The notes under the pieces are model-generated. The model was not told where the DNA came from, did no database searches, and worked only from the letters and a program-made list of their open reading frames with translations. From NCBI RefSeq assembly GCF_021166585.1, contig NZ_JAJOZE010000002.1, forward strand, positions 124,001 to 188,000: a stretch of 64,000 nucleotides of DNA, read 5' to 3'. A program made the translations under genes and the position numbers. This document shows positions 16,892 through 25,442 of this stretch, piece by piece. The DNA is from Metabacillus kandeliae. Its GTDB lineage: Bacteria; Bacillota; Bacilli; Bacillales; Bacillaceae. Every line of letters begins with the position of its first letter. The stretch's first letter is position 1.

Positions 16892-16947
16892 TCACTCTCC
16901 TTTTTAAAAAAGGAGAAACCGGGTGTCCCAATCTCTCCTCTTGTCTC

Positions 16948-18177
16948 TTACTTGCGGTCTTTTACTTTATTCCATTCTGTATCTAGTTTTTTCAAATATT
17001 GATCCGCATTTTTGTTCATGGCAAGAACCTGCAGCTGTTTTTCAAGACCAACCGCAATTGGAACATAGTGATCAGGGAAATCTGTCACAGCGCCCTTGGC
17101 AAAGGTCTCTTTCAGACCTTCAAGAGAAGGGTCATCCTGAGTAACATTATTTTTGGCAGAAAAAGCATTTTGCTCTTTTAAATATTCTTTCGCTGTTGCG
17201 TCAGAAGTTAAGAAATTGATCCATTTTTCTGCTTCTGCTTTATGCTTCGTATTAGAAGACAGGGCAAGCAGCAAGTCAACACCTGAGACTACTTTGGACT
17301 CGCCGGGAGTATTGGTCACAGGATAAGGGAAAACACCGAGGTCTATATTCGGGTTCGCTTTTTTGATTTCCGGAATAGCCCAGATTCCTTGCAGATACAT
17401 CGCAGAATCGCCTTTTGCAAAGGCTGTATTGCCATCGTTGTATGCCTTTCCGTTTTGATCTTTATGTCCGTAATTGATTAGAGTTAAAAACTTCTCAACA
17501 GCTTCTTTATGTCCATTTTTAAAGGCAGTGCTGCCGCTGTTCAAATCTTTAAAGAAACTGTCTCCTTCTGTATTGGCCGCAAGAACATTGTAGGAAGGCA
17601 GTGTTGTCCAGGCATCTTTAAAGGTGAAGTAAAAGGGGATTTTTCCTGCTGCTTTCACTTTCTCTGCAGTTGAGATAAATTCATCCCATGTTTTTGGTAC
17701 TTCAAGGCCAAGTTCTTTAAAAATCGTTTTATTGTAAATAACCGCATCCGCATTAGCTGCATATGGGATGCCGTATACTTCTTTTAATCCTGTAATATCC
17801 TTCAGCATTTGCACGTAGGCAGGTTTAATGTCCTTTAAGTTCTTGTCTTTCGACATATCCTCAAACGCTCCCGCATGCGACAGCTCTGAGAATGAAGAAT
17901 TCCCGCCCATTGCCACCACATCAGGAAGATCACGCTTTGCCATGCGTGTTTTCAGTACGGTCTCCGCATCAGGCGGATTGGACTGAACAACATCAATTTT
18001 CGGATTTTCTTTTTCAAACTTTTCAATGAGCTTGTCAAACGTTCCCTTTGCCTCAGGCTTATATTGAAAAAATTCAATTTTCACTTTTCCATCTGCAGAA
18101 GTTCCCTGACTGCTGCATCCGCTCAGCCCGGCCAATGTTAATGATCCAGCCACTAGTACTGCCAACGCTTTTTTCAT
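16948..18177 (-). CDS. melE: Sugar-binding lipoprotein of the ABC importer
   Basis: This is the extracellular CUT1-family solute-binding protein. The lipobox is LAGLSGC with Cys21; a two-lobe binding fold of about 390 aa follows, opening VKIEFFQYKPEAKGTFDKLIE and containing the family's YAANADAVIYNKTIFKELGL. It delivers alpha-galactosides such as melibiose, raffinose or stachyose to MelCD. The gene follows the regulator gene after a 76-bp gap holding a cre-like site. Confidence 0.9.
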   Translation of the reverse strand: MKKALAVLVAGSLTLAGLSGCSSQGTSADGKVKIEFFQYKPEAKGTFDKLIEKFEKENPKIDVVQSNPPDAETVLKTRMAKRDLPDVVAMGGNSSFSELSHAGAFEDMSKDKNLKDIKPAYVQMLKDITGLKEVYGIPYAANADAVIYNKTIFKELGLEVPKTWDEFISTAEKVKAAGKIPFYFTFKDAWTTLPSYNVLAANTEGDSFFKDLNSGSTAFKNGHKEAVEKFLTLINYGHKDQNGKAYNDGNTAFAKGDSAMYLQGIWAIPEIKKANPNIDLGVFPYPVTNTPGESKVVSGVDLLLALSSNTKHKAEAEKWINFLTSDATAKEYLKEQNAFSAKNNVTQDDPSLEGLKETFAKGAVTDFPDHYVPIAVGLEKQLQVLAMNKNADQYLKKLDTEWNKVKDRK

Positions 18178-18196
18178 CTTTATTCCCCCTTGAATT

Positions 18197-18210
18197 TGTA
18201 AACGCTTACT
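18197..18210. promoter_or_regulatory. cre-like site / LacI-type operator between melR and melE
   Basis: TGTAAACGCTTACT matches the CcpA consensus TGWAANCGNTNWCA in all but the last base. It lies about 20 bp before the melE start codon. Its near-palindrome GTAAACGCTTAC could also be bound by MelR itself, since both proteins are LacI-type. Confidence 0.6.
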
Positions 18211-18253
18211 TAACAGTACAAAAAACCCCTCAGGGTCAGCACATATGTACTGA

Positions 18254-19306
18254 TCACCCCCTTAGTTTGTTATTATTTATTCTGCAGCTGCTTCTGATGA
18301 TCAGCTCTGTCCCAAGAGTAGCCTTCATAGAAATTTTCCTGCCGTTTAATCTGTCCCATAATAGTTTAACAGCTGTTTTCCCCATCTCATCGGTATGGAT
18401 TTTCACTGTTGTTAAAGGTGGGTTCAAAAATTCCGCGGCCTCTATATCATCAAAGCTGACCAGTGAAACATCATCCGGAACCTTTAACCCTGCCTCATGC
18501 ATGGCTCGCTGCGCTCCTATAGCCATAGGGTCACTTGCGATTACAAAGGCACTTGGAAAACTTTCTTTTTCCAGCCTTTGTTTCATTAGCTGATAACCGC
18601 CATTTGGACCCCATTCGCCCACAAGCACATTTTCTTCTCTGTACAATCCTTTCTCAGACATCATTCTGACGAAAGCCCGTTTTCGAATATCGTCTGCTTC
18701 CAGAATAATTTCTTCATCGTCCACCCGCTTAATATCATCAATCCCGCCAATGAATCCAATTTCTGTATGTTTCAGTTCAAGCAGCCATTCAATTAATTCC
18801 ATTGTTGCTTTTTCCAGATCGGCTGCCACAACATCATAGGAGCCGTTATCCTCTGAGTGATTCACAAAAACAACATGGTCATCTTTAGAATAGATTGCAT
18901 TGATAGAATGACGATCAATTCCCCCAACTACGATCAGTCCATCCAAATGATTGAGATTTGGAGCCTTTTCTGCTTTTCCTGCCCTGATTGTTTCGGCAAT
19001 ATTGATTGACAGCTGTTGGCATGCAAGCTCAATTCCGAGACGAACGGAAAGAAAATAAGGATCGTTTATTTCATCTTCCTGTGACAAGGCAGAGATCAGT
19101 CCAATATGATAGGTTTGTCTTTCAGCAGAGGTACTGTACTTTGAACCCCGTTGACGTGAAGGCTTATAATTTAATTCCTCTTTAATCTCCATCACTCGTT
19201 TTCTTGTATCTTCCGAGACTGACAGCGTTTGATCGTTATTTAATATTCGGGAAACAGTTGCTGTAGATACGTTCGCCTTATTTGCGATATCTTTTATTGT
19301 TATCAT
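18254..19306 (-). CDS. melR: LacI-family regulator of the mel operon
   Basis: The N-terminal helix-turn-helix is MITIKDIANKANVSTATVSR followed by the hinge region; residues 65-340 form the periplasmic-binding-protein-like ligand core. The length of 350 aa and the position in front of melEDCA match B. subtilis MelR (MsmR), which represses the operon until an alpha-galactoside binds. It is transcribed in the same direction as the operon it controls. Confidence 0.9.
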   Translation of the reverse strand: MITIKDIANKANVSTATVSRILNNDQTLSVSEDTRKRVMEIKEELNYKPSRQRGSKYSTSAERQTYHIGLISALSQEDEINDPYFLSVRLGIELACQQLSINIAETIRAGKAEKAPNLNHLDGLIVVGGIDRHSINAIYSKDDHVVFVNHSEDNGSYDVVAADLEKATMELIEWLLELKHTEIGFIGGIDDIKRVDDEEIILEADDIRKRAFVRMMSEKGLYREENVLVGEWGPNGGYQLMKQRLEKESFPSAFVIASDPMAIGAQRAMHEAGLKVPDDVSLVSFDDIEAAEFLNPPLTTVKIHTDEMGKTAVKLLWDRLNGRKISMKATLGTELIIRSSCRINNNKLRG

Positions 19307-19349
19307 GTCATCACCTTAATGAGTTAAATTTACTTAAATAAAAAGTAAA

Positions 19350-19477
19350 GTTAACTAAATATTAACTAAAATATAACAGTGCTACTCTAAAAAAGCAATA
19401 AATTATCTTATTTTTCTTTCTACTCTAACACTTTTTGTTTATATGTATAGTAAATCAACTGAATTATTTTAGTTAAC
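19350..19477. promoter_or_regulatory. Upstream region of melR with three TTAACTAAA motifs
   Basis: TTAACTAAA occurs at 19351-19359 and 19362-19370 and, inverted, at 19468-19476. Two of these sit in the longer GTTAACTAAA (19350-19359) and its inverse TTTAGTTAAC (19468-19477). The region is very AT-rich and contains no gene. The copies may be binding sites for MelR or another regulator; they lack the central CG usual for LacI-type operators. Confidence 0.35.
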
Positions 19478-19534
19478 TTAACTTGCATGTACCTAAAGGA
19501 TGGGTGGATAGAAAAAAAACAGCTTAAGAGGATT

Positions 19535-19568
19535 CAAAAAAGCCTTTCCTGAGTTTTCAGAAAAGGCT
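19535..19568 (-). terminator. Terminator, leftward
   Basis: On the minus strand AGCCTTTTCTGA pairs with TCAGGAAAGGCT and is followed by six T. It ends the CPBP protease transcript. Confidence 0.8.
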
Positions 19569-19650
19569 GCAACAGTAAATCCAGCAGCTGATTTTTTTGC
19601 TTTAAAGCATTATATTTTTTTACGTCGGTATTGGACAACTAAATACAGGT

Positions 19651-19689
19651 GGAGGGTTCTCTGCTGCTTTTAAAGCAAGAGAACCCTCC
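19651..19689. repeat. Palindromic repeat, copy A
   Basis: GGAGGGTTCTCT and AGAGAACCCTCC bracket a stem-loop of 39 bp with inner GCTGC/GCA. Its reverse complement is nearly the same as copy B at 20435-20474, on the other side of the CPBP gene. No T run follows, so it is not a plain terminator. Confidence 0.75.
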
Positions 19690-19697
19690 GCGTGGTT

Positions 19698-20411
19698 TTA
19701 CTGAAAACCCGCAGCAATGGCCGTTAAAATCGTGATTGAGCCATTGTAGGTTGCATGGACGATAACCCCCGGCCAGACTGAGCCCGTCCGGTAAAACAAA
19801 TAACCAGTGGCCAAACCCGTGGCAAAAGCAGCCGGCCATATTTCATTCAAACCGTGAACCATGGCAAAAATAAAAGCGCTCCCCACTATACAAATCCACG
19901 GACCATACTTTTTCAGCGCATTGGCTAATACAGCGCGGAAAGCGAATTCTTCACCGAGCGGTGTTAATACCGCAATCATCAGAAATTGAACGATGAATGC
20001 CAGTGTCCCTCCGCCGGCTGCAGATTGATAAGCCGCCTGTGTGTTGTTACCGCTGTATCCTATATTAGACATAATGAGACCGACAATCAGGCTGAATAAT
20101 AAGACACCAATCCCGAAACCAATGCCAGCAAGAAGCCACCGTGCAGATGTCCTCCTGATGCCAAAAGCCGAGGCAGAGCGAATGCGCAAAACATATGCCG
20201 CAAGGAAAGCACCCAATCCGGCTATGCCGGATAATGCAGCAAAACTAATTCCGCTCAGGACCGAACTGTCCTCTGTATAGCTATTAATGATTTGAGCAAT
20301 TCCAATCACAATGATGAAATAGGCAAGCCCCATGATTCCAATTTCAGGCCATCCGGGCTTCTTGCTTTCACTCTCAGTCTTTTCTGATTGAGTTAACTGG
20401 TTTGATAGCAT
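19698..20411 (-). CDS. CPBP-family intramembrane metalloprotease (Abi/CAAX-like), 237 aa
   Basis: This is a multi-pass membrane protein of the CPBP (Abi) family. The catalytic motifs are visible: LGEEFAFRAVL (E-E-x-x-x-R), the His of MVHGLNEIWPAA and the His of VIVHATYNGSITIL. Family members cut or process membrane-bound peptides and some protect against bacteriocins. I chose the ATG at 20411 because AAAGGAG stands eight bases ahead; a longer in-frame start at 20483 would read through the palindromic repeat copy B and have no ribosome binding site. The gene is bracketed by two inverted copies of that repeat. Confidence 0.85.
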   Translation of the reverse strand: MLSNQLTQSEKTESESKKPGWPEIGIMGLAYFIIVIGIAQIINSYTEDSSVLSGISFAALSGIAGLGAFLAAYVLRIRSASAFGIRRTSARWLLAGIGFGIGVLLFSLIVGLIMSNIGYSGNNTQAAYQSAAGGGTLAFIVQFLMIAVLTPLGEEFAFRAVLANALKKYGPWICIVGSAFIFAMVHGLNEIWPAAFATGLATGYLFYRTGSVWPGVIVHATYNGSITILTAIAAGFQ

Positions 20412-20434
20412 GGAGAACTCCTTTCCTGAAGCAT

Positions 20435-20474
20435 GGGGACGGTTCTCTTGCTTCCAAAGCAGCAGAGCCATCCC
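20435..20474. repeat. Palindromic repeat, copy B
   Basis: This 40-bp imperfect hairpin begins GGGGACGGTTCTCTTGCTT and ends AGCAGAGCCATCCC. It shares GGTTCTCTTGCTT and AAGCAGCAGAG with the reverse complement of copy A (19651-19689). I recall GGGGACGGTTCT-type palindromes as REP-like elements dispersed in Bacillaceae genomes, but cannot confirm it here. Confidence 0.75.
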
Positions 20475-20564
20475 TTGCTTCACCTTCGCATCTGATTATT
20501 TTATTTCAGATTGAATTTTTCCTGGATATCCTTGGATTTTGGATAATGGAATCGTTGACTTATT

Positions 20565-21020
20565 TTAGTGTCCTTCCAATTCTGTCAGCATAATATCGCG
20601 GCAATAGATTAGAATAGTAGTTTTCGAAGCCAGGACAATTTCATGAGCTAAAAGGCTGTCATCCAGCGGAAAAATTTCATCGCACCGCCAGTCATCCAGT
20701 CCTCTCTCCATTACAGAACCTTGGCTGCCTGAGTGGCCATAGTCGAAGAAAAACCTCGTCACTTCCTTCCATTCCACTCTATAGAGCCTGCCTTCACAGT
20801 GACGGATATACATCTGAATATAGGTTGGGTCATTTGTCCTTTGTTTTTCTTCCAAAGGGTTAAAGCCATTTTTCAGCAGAATCTTGTAAATATGGGCGCA
20901 TTGAAAGGAAGAGTGATGAAAGAAATAATAGGCCTGCTCATTCATTCGGCTCCGCAAGGTTTTTAAATGTTCGGTGTAGCCCGCGAGATCCCACTGGTCT
21001 TCGGATACAAAGAATTTCAT
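20565..21020 (-). CDS. Uncharacterised cytosolic protein, 151 aa
   Basis: I do not recognise the family. The protein is soluble, opens MKFFVSEDQWDLAGYTEHLK, is rich in aromatic residues and His in its first half (YYFFHHSSFQCAHIYKIL), and has no membrane helix. The ATG at 21020 was chosen because GGAAGGG lies nine bases ahead; an in-frame ATG ten codons earlier would contain that ribosome binding site within the coding part. It is a single gene, divergent from the ketoacyl synthase. Confidence 0.6.
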   Translation of the reverse strand: MKFFVSEDQWDLAGYTEHLKTLRSRMNEQAYYFFHHSSFQCAHIYKILLKNGFNPLEEKQRTNDPTYIQMYIRHCEGRLYRVEWKEVTRFFFDYGHSGSQGSVMERGLDDWRCDEIFPLDDSLLAHEIVLASKTTILIYCRDIMLTELEGH

Positions 21021-21181
21021 TGTGCCAGCCCTTCCCTTTCTCTTGTTCATTTAGTTATAGGACAGCAATATTTTCCAATTTTGTCAAGTGATAAAACTTT
21101 TGCTTTTCCTTACCCTTCGTTTCCTAAATTGGAGTTAAATAGTAAAATAGGTTTATAAAGTAACCCGGAAGGACGATATAT

Positions 21182-22366
21182 ATGACGTCAGCAGTCATAA
21201 CAGGGAGCGGCATTGTTGGGCCGTCTATTTCGAACATCGAACAATTTTCCCATATTCTCAGAACTGGCACCTGTATTGTTAAACCAGAAAATTATAATGG
21301 AAAAATGTTTTATACGGGCCGGATTACGGATGAGCAGCTGAAAGAACGCGGCATGAGCAAGCATCCGAAGCCGGTAAATATTCTGCTTCAGGCTGCTGAA
21401 GAGGCCGTTGCGGAAGCAAAAGCAACATTTCAGGGTGCCCGCACTGCTGTGATTATCGGCAGCTCCGGCGGTATGCTGGCAGAGATTGAAGCTTACTCAA
21501 GAAAAACAATTACTAAAAAAAGGATATCGTCCTATGCGGTAGGGAATATGAACACGAATTCGCTCTCAACTAGTATTAATGCCGCTTTTGGTATGACTGG
21601 TATTTCATTTACAATTAGTAATAGCTGCACTTCAGGACTTGATGCTCTTTATATGGCGAAAATGCTGATTGAAGCCAATCAGGCTGATGTTTGCATAGCC
21701 GGCGGGGTGGATGCGGTTTTTTCTGACACGATTGTGAAAGGCTTTACCCCTCTTCGCTCGCTTCAGCCATTTGATCCTCTATTAACCTATCAGGGGCCAT
21801 TTTCAGCTGGAAGGGGCTTCAGCATGTCGGAAGGAGCAGGTGTCGTGGTAGTGGAGCGAAGGGAATACGCGGAAAAGCGCAAGGCACGGATATTAGGTGC
21901 CATTGATGCTGTCAGCCTTTCACAGGACGCAGTATCCCCCTATTCGTCTGATCCTGCAGGCGAACAGCTGCTGAAGGCTGTTGACGAATGCCTGCGCTAC
22001 GGCTTTCCTGATTATATCAACAGCCAGGCGCTCGGACTGGAAGAAAATGATCGAATTGAAGAACGAATTTACCGGGAAAGATTCAGTGCTTCACGCATTC
22101 CGATTACTTCTATTAAAGGAATGATCGGCCACCCAATGGGGGCTTCCGGTATGTTTCAGGTTATTTCAAGCTTGATCAGCATGGAAAAGCAGTTTATACC
22201 GCCGGTCATTCATGCTGATCCGCTTCTTTATAAAGAGCTTCCTCTTAATGAAAATGTTCAATACGGAAAAATTGAAAGAGTTCTCATTACCACTCATGGA
22301 TACGGAGGAAACAACAGCGCTGCACTAATCTCAAAAGGAGTACATCCATGGAATTCACACTATTGA
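21182..22366 (+). CDS. Divergent beta-ketoacyl-ACP synthase (FabF-like) lacking the first active-site His
   Basis: The thiolase-fold condensing enzyme has its nucleophile Cys149 in ISNSCTSGLDAL, Lys312 in SIKGMIGH, His317 in the same motif, and the closing glycine loop TTHGYGGNNSAAL. At the place where FabF-type enzymes read Y-I-N-A-H-G-T, this one reads YINSQALG, so the first catalytic His is replaced by Gln282. The triad is therefore C-Q-H. Such an enzyme may be poor at decarboxylating malonyl-ACP. The stop overlaps the sensor kinase gene by 19 bp, so the two are coupled. The role may be secondary lipid chemistry or sensing; this is inference. Confidence 0.8.
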   Translation: MTSAVITGSGIVGPSISNIEQFSHILRTGTCIVKPENYNGKMFYTGRITDEQLKERGMSKHPKPVNILLQAAEEAVAEAKATFQGARTAVIIGSSGGMLAEIEAYSRKTITKKRISSYAVGNMNTNSLSTSINAAFGMTGISFTISNSCTSGLDALYMAKMLIEANQADVCIAGGVDAVFSDTIVKGFTPLRSLQPFDPLLTYQGPFSAGRGFSMSEGAGVVVVERREYAEKRKARILGAIDAVSLSQDAVSPYSSDPAGEQLLKAVDECLRYGFPDYINSQALGLEENDRIEERIYRERFSASRIPITSIKGMIGHPMGASGMFQVISSLISMEKQFIPPVIHADPLLYKELPLNENVQYGKIERVLITTHGYGGNNSAALISKGVHPWNSHY

Positions 22367-24081
22367 TTGCCATCGCAGCCATCCCGCTTGCGATCGCCTT
22401 TTCCATCCCTTTTTTCTCTAAAAATCCGCTGACCAGAGCTTTATCGCTGTTTCTGGTGCTGCTCTCTCTTTGGCAGACAGAAATTGCTTTTCTTTATGGC
22501 GACGAGTTTATGACGATCGAGACGATCGGCCCGTTATTCCGTTTTTTCAGACTCGGTCCCATCTTTATGATGCCGACACTCTATTATTTTGCCTATATTC
22601 TTGTCAAAAAGAGCAAAATTCGCACAAAGCTTGCTTATGCGGTCAATAAGGGCGGGCTCATTACCTTAACGGTTTACAGCTTTATTGTGTACTTTCTCAA
22701 TATGACGCCACTCGGAGTAGAATCGTTTGTGCAAGACGGCAGCACGGCGAGTGATCCTTCCCATTGGCGCCCTGTCTACGGAGACTATAACATCAGCTTT
22801 ACCGTCAGTGTGCTGTTTGTTTTTCTGAATACCCTTTTCTTATTTTTGGCTGCTTCCAGACTGCAGCCAGGCGAGGAAAAAAAGTTTTATTTTAAGCTGA
22901 TTACCGCAGCCATGATTATTTTTCTAAACGGGATCATTAGCATAACCTTTTTGCCTTACTATGTATCAAGCCTGAATTCCCTTTTTGCCGCAGGCTTTCT
23001 GTACATTAGCTTTTTTCAGCTTCAGTCAGGTGAAATTTATAAAATCAACCGTGAGCTTTCAAGAGAGCACCAGTTTCTTGAGACAATCAGTGACATAAGC
23101 CCCAATTGTATTATCGTTAAAAACCGCCACGATAAAGTGGTAAGGGTCAACGCCCAGTTTTGCGAGCTGTTTTCCCTTTCGAAGGAAGAGCTGATCGGCC
23201 AGGATTTTGCAGCAGTGATTTCTACCGTTGATCTCCCTCTTACCAGCCGAAAAAGAGTTCAAAAAGTCACAGACCAAGATGGCAGCCGCCGCTTTCTTCA
23301 TTGGCACTCAAGAGAAATTACCGTTTACGGGAAAGAGCCGTACGTTCTTCACTTCGGCATTGACATTACCGAGCAGAAACGGAATGAACAAATCCTTCTG
23401 AGCTCGGAAAAGCTTAAGGTGCTCGGCGAGATGGCAGCAAGCATTGCGCATGAGCTGCGCAATCCGCTAACAACCATCAGAGGCTTTATCCAGCTTTTCA
23501 AGGAAAAGAATGACCAGCCGATTTATGAAAATATCATGCTTGAGGAAATCGACCGAATTGATGATGTATTAAAGCAGCTGCTTATTCTCGCAAGGCCTGA
23601 AGCCGAGGAAAATGAGGACCAAAACCATTCGAGCATCAACGTGATGGAGGAAATCAATAAAATCCACCTGCTCTTTCAGGGTGTTGCCTCTAATGAACAT
23701 AAAGGCTTCATTATTGAAAACAGGTGTACAGAGCAGCCTGTTGTGGAAATGCAAAAAGATCACCTGAAGCAGATCCTGATGAACCTCGTCAAAAACAGTC
23801 TTGAAGCGCTGCAGGAAGGCGGCAAGGTGAAGATTGTCCTCGACAAAGAGGATCACCGCGTCCGAATTCGTGTGATAGACAATGGAACAGGCATCACAAA
23901 GGAGCGCCTCTCAAGAATCGGAGAGCCTTATTTCACAACAAAGGATAAAGGAACAGGCATCGGCCTGACGATCTGCCTGAAGCTCATCAGAGAAAACAAA
24001 GGCCAGATGCAGGTGAAAAGCAAAATTAACAAAGGCACCGCCTTTACCATCACCTTTCCTGAATTACAGGAAAGCGCATGA
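22348..24081 (+). CDS. Membrane PAS-domain sensor histidine kinase
   Basis: The 577-aa protein has an N-terminal block of about seven membrane helices (residues 1-225), a PAS domain (about 235-345), a HisKA domain with the phospho-accepting His in MAASIAHELRNPLTTIRGF, and a HATPase domain with NLVKNSLEAL (N box), IDNGTGI (G1) and GTGIGLTICLK (G2). The His box resembles sporulation kinases of the KinA/KinE group. No response regulator gene is adjacent, so it may feed the Spo0 phosphorelay; a Spo0E-like phosphatase is encoded 12 kb away. AAAAGGAG in the end of the synthase gene sets the start. Confidence 0.85.
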   Translation: MEFTLLIAIAAIPLAIAFSIPFFSKNPLTRALSLFLVLLSLWQTEIAFLYGDEFMTIETIGPLFRFFRLGPIFMMPTLYYFAYILVKKSKIRTKLAYAVNKGGLITLTVYSFIVYFLNMTPLGVESFVQDGSTASDPSHWRPVYGDYNISFTVSVLFVFLNTLFLFLAASRLQPGEEKKFYFKLITAAMIIFLNGIISITFLPYYVSSLNSLFAAGFLYISFFQLQSGEIYKINRELSREHQFLETISDISPNCIIVKNRHDKVVRVNAQFCELFSLSKEELIGQDFAAVISTVDLPLTSRKRVQKVTDQDGSRRFLHWHSREITVYGKEPYVLHFGIDITEQKRNEQILLSSEKLKVLGEMAASIAHELRNPLTTIRGFIQLFKEKNDQPIYENIMLEEIDRIDDVLKQLLILARPEAEENEDQNHSSINVMEEINKIHLLFQGVASNEHKGFIIENRCTEQPVVEMQKDHLKQILMNLVKNSLEALQEGGKVKIVLDKEDHRVRIRVIDNGTGITKERLSRIGEPYFTTKDKGTGIGLTICLKLIRENKGQMQVKSKINKGTAFTITFPELQESA

Positions 24082-24118
24082 AAAAAGGAAGCAGATATTG
24101 GTCTCTGCTTCCTTTTTT
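24081..24118 (+). terminator. Terminator of the synthase-kinase unit
   Basis: AAGGAAGCAGA and TCTGCTTCCTT with six T follow directly behind the stop codon. Confidence 0.88.
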
Positions 24119-24235
24119 GCGGGGAGATTTTCCTGTTTTTCCATCCGAAGGGCCCATTTTCCAGCAAACTGTCCATTTGTTCCGCTTTGTTTGGTAAGAT
24201 GGCGGTGTATTTTCAATACGAAAGGGTGAAAGCAG

Positions 24236-25108
24236 ATGAGAAGATGGCTCAATGGATTATTGTGTTTTGTTCTTATAGCGGCACTGGCCGGCTTTACGAG
24301 TTTCGCAAAGGCACAGGAGAAAGCTCCGGATCCCGCAAGCAAATTGGCCAAGCTAGAGAAAAAGTACGGCGCACGCCTTGGCGTTTATGCCATCAATACC
24401 GGGACAGGCAAAGAAGTTTCCTACAAGTCTGACGAGCGTTTTGCCTATGCATCGACCCTTAAGCCGCTTGCTTGCGGAGTCTTGCTGCAGAAGAATTCAC
24501 TGGTTGCTATGGACAAAGTCATTCACTTTAGTAAGGACGATCTTGTCACCTACTCCCCGATCACCGAAAAGCATACAGACACAGGCATGACATTGAAAGA
24601 AATTTGCGATGCCGCCCTCCGCTACAGCGATAATACGGCAGCCAATCTGCTGCTGAAGGAGCTTGGCGGCCCTGAGGAATTCAAGAAGTCTTTAAGGAAT
24701 ATCGGAGATCAAGTAACAGAGCCCGAACGCTATGAAACAGAACTAAATACAGCGATTCCGGGAGACATTCGCGATACGAGCACACCGCGGACTTTCGCCC
24801 TCGATTTAAAGGCGTTCACGACCGGAAAGCTGCTTCCTCCAGACAAGCAAGCCTTCCTGGTGGATACGATGAGAAGAAATACAACAGGAGATAAGCTGAT
24901 CAGGGCAGCCCTTCCAAAAGGCTGGACAGCCGGTGATAAAACAGGGTCTGGCAGCTATGGAACCCGCAATGATATTGCCATTGTATGGCCGCCGCACAAG
25001 GCGCCTATTGTTATGGCGATTTTTTCGAGCAAGGATACGGAAGATGCTGAATATGACGATAAGCTGATTGCGGATGCTGCAAAGATTGTTCTGCGTGAGG
25101 CGAACTAA
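24236..25108 (+). CDS. bla: Class A beta-lactamase
   Basis: The enzyme hydrolyses beta-lactams outside the cell. A standard signal peptide ends at S-F-A-K-A. All class A motifs are present: S73-T-L-K76 in YASTLKPLACG, SDN (131-133) in YSDNTAANLL, E167-T-E-L-N with the general base Glu, and KTGSG near residue 235. The length of 290 aa is normal. GAAAGGGTG is the ribosome binding site. No blaI/blaR1 regulators are near, so it is probably a chromosomal species gene rather than a mobile one. Confidence 0.93.
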   Translation: MRRWLNGLLCFVLIAALAGFTSFAKAQEKAPDPASKLAKLEKKYGARLGVYAINTGTGKEVSYKSDERFAYASTLKPLACGVLLQKNSLVAMDKVIHFSKDDLVTYSPITEKHTDTGMTLKEICDAALRYSDNTAANLLLKELGGPEEFKKSLRNIGDQVTEPERYETELNTAIPGDIRDTSTPRTFALDLKAFTTGKLLPPDKQAFLVDTMRRNTTGDKLIRAALPKGWTAGDKTGSGSYGTRNDIAIVWPPHKAPIVMAIFSSKDTEDAEYDDKLIADAAKIVLREAN

Positions 25109-25110
25109 CT

Positions 25111-25305
25111 TCACTTTCTAATCGTTTTCACTGCTTTTTCAGCAGAGAAAACAGCAGCAAGCAGAAGAATAATCAGCAGCACCAGGGAAAACAAATTAGC
25201 TGCAGGAGTTATCGGCAAAAAGGCATTAACGAGATACGAGGAGATTTGAAAATAAATTACGAAAAAAACGGCTGTGAGAAAAAGAAACAGTAATTTTCCA
25301 GACAT
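25111..25305 (-). CDS. Small two-helix membrane protein
   Basis: The 64-residue protein contains two hydrophobic stretches (LLFLFLTAVFFVIYF and ANLFSLVLLIILLLAAVF) and a basic C-terminus EKAVKTIRK. I chose the ATG at 25305, with GGAAGGG in front, over an in-frame ATG nine codons earlier. The family is not recognised. It converges with the beta-lactamase with two bases between the stops. Confidence 0.55.
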   Translation of the reverse strand: MSGKLLFLFLTAVFFVIYFQISSYLVNAFLPITPAANLFSLVLLIILLLAAVFSAEKAVKTIRK

Positions 25306-25394
25306 AAAATGCGTCCCTTCCTTTGTATTCACCTATATATTACCAGAAAAAAGAGGCCGTGAAAGGGCCTCTTTTCAATCATTCGGTATTCTCT

Positions 25395-25442
25395 TTATTC
25401 ATTGCCATCCTGAAACAGTTATTCATTGCCATCCTGAAACAG
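25395..25442. repeat. Perfect 24-bp tandem duplication over a stop codon
   Basis: The 24 bp at 25395-25418 repeat exactly at 25419-25442. Read leftward each copy encodes LFQDGNE and a stop, so the last eight codons of the AAA ATPase gene have been duplicated in frame behind the stop. Confidence 0.9.

Noticed and set aside
20412-20483. Longer start of the CPBP protease
   Set aside because: The extra 24 codons come from the palindromic repeat; the ATG at 20411 has a perfect ribosome binding site.
24236-25108. Mobile beta-lactam resistance
   Set aside because: No transposase, integrase or bla regulators are near, and the gene sits among ordinary chromosomal genes with similar base use.
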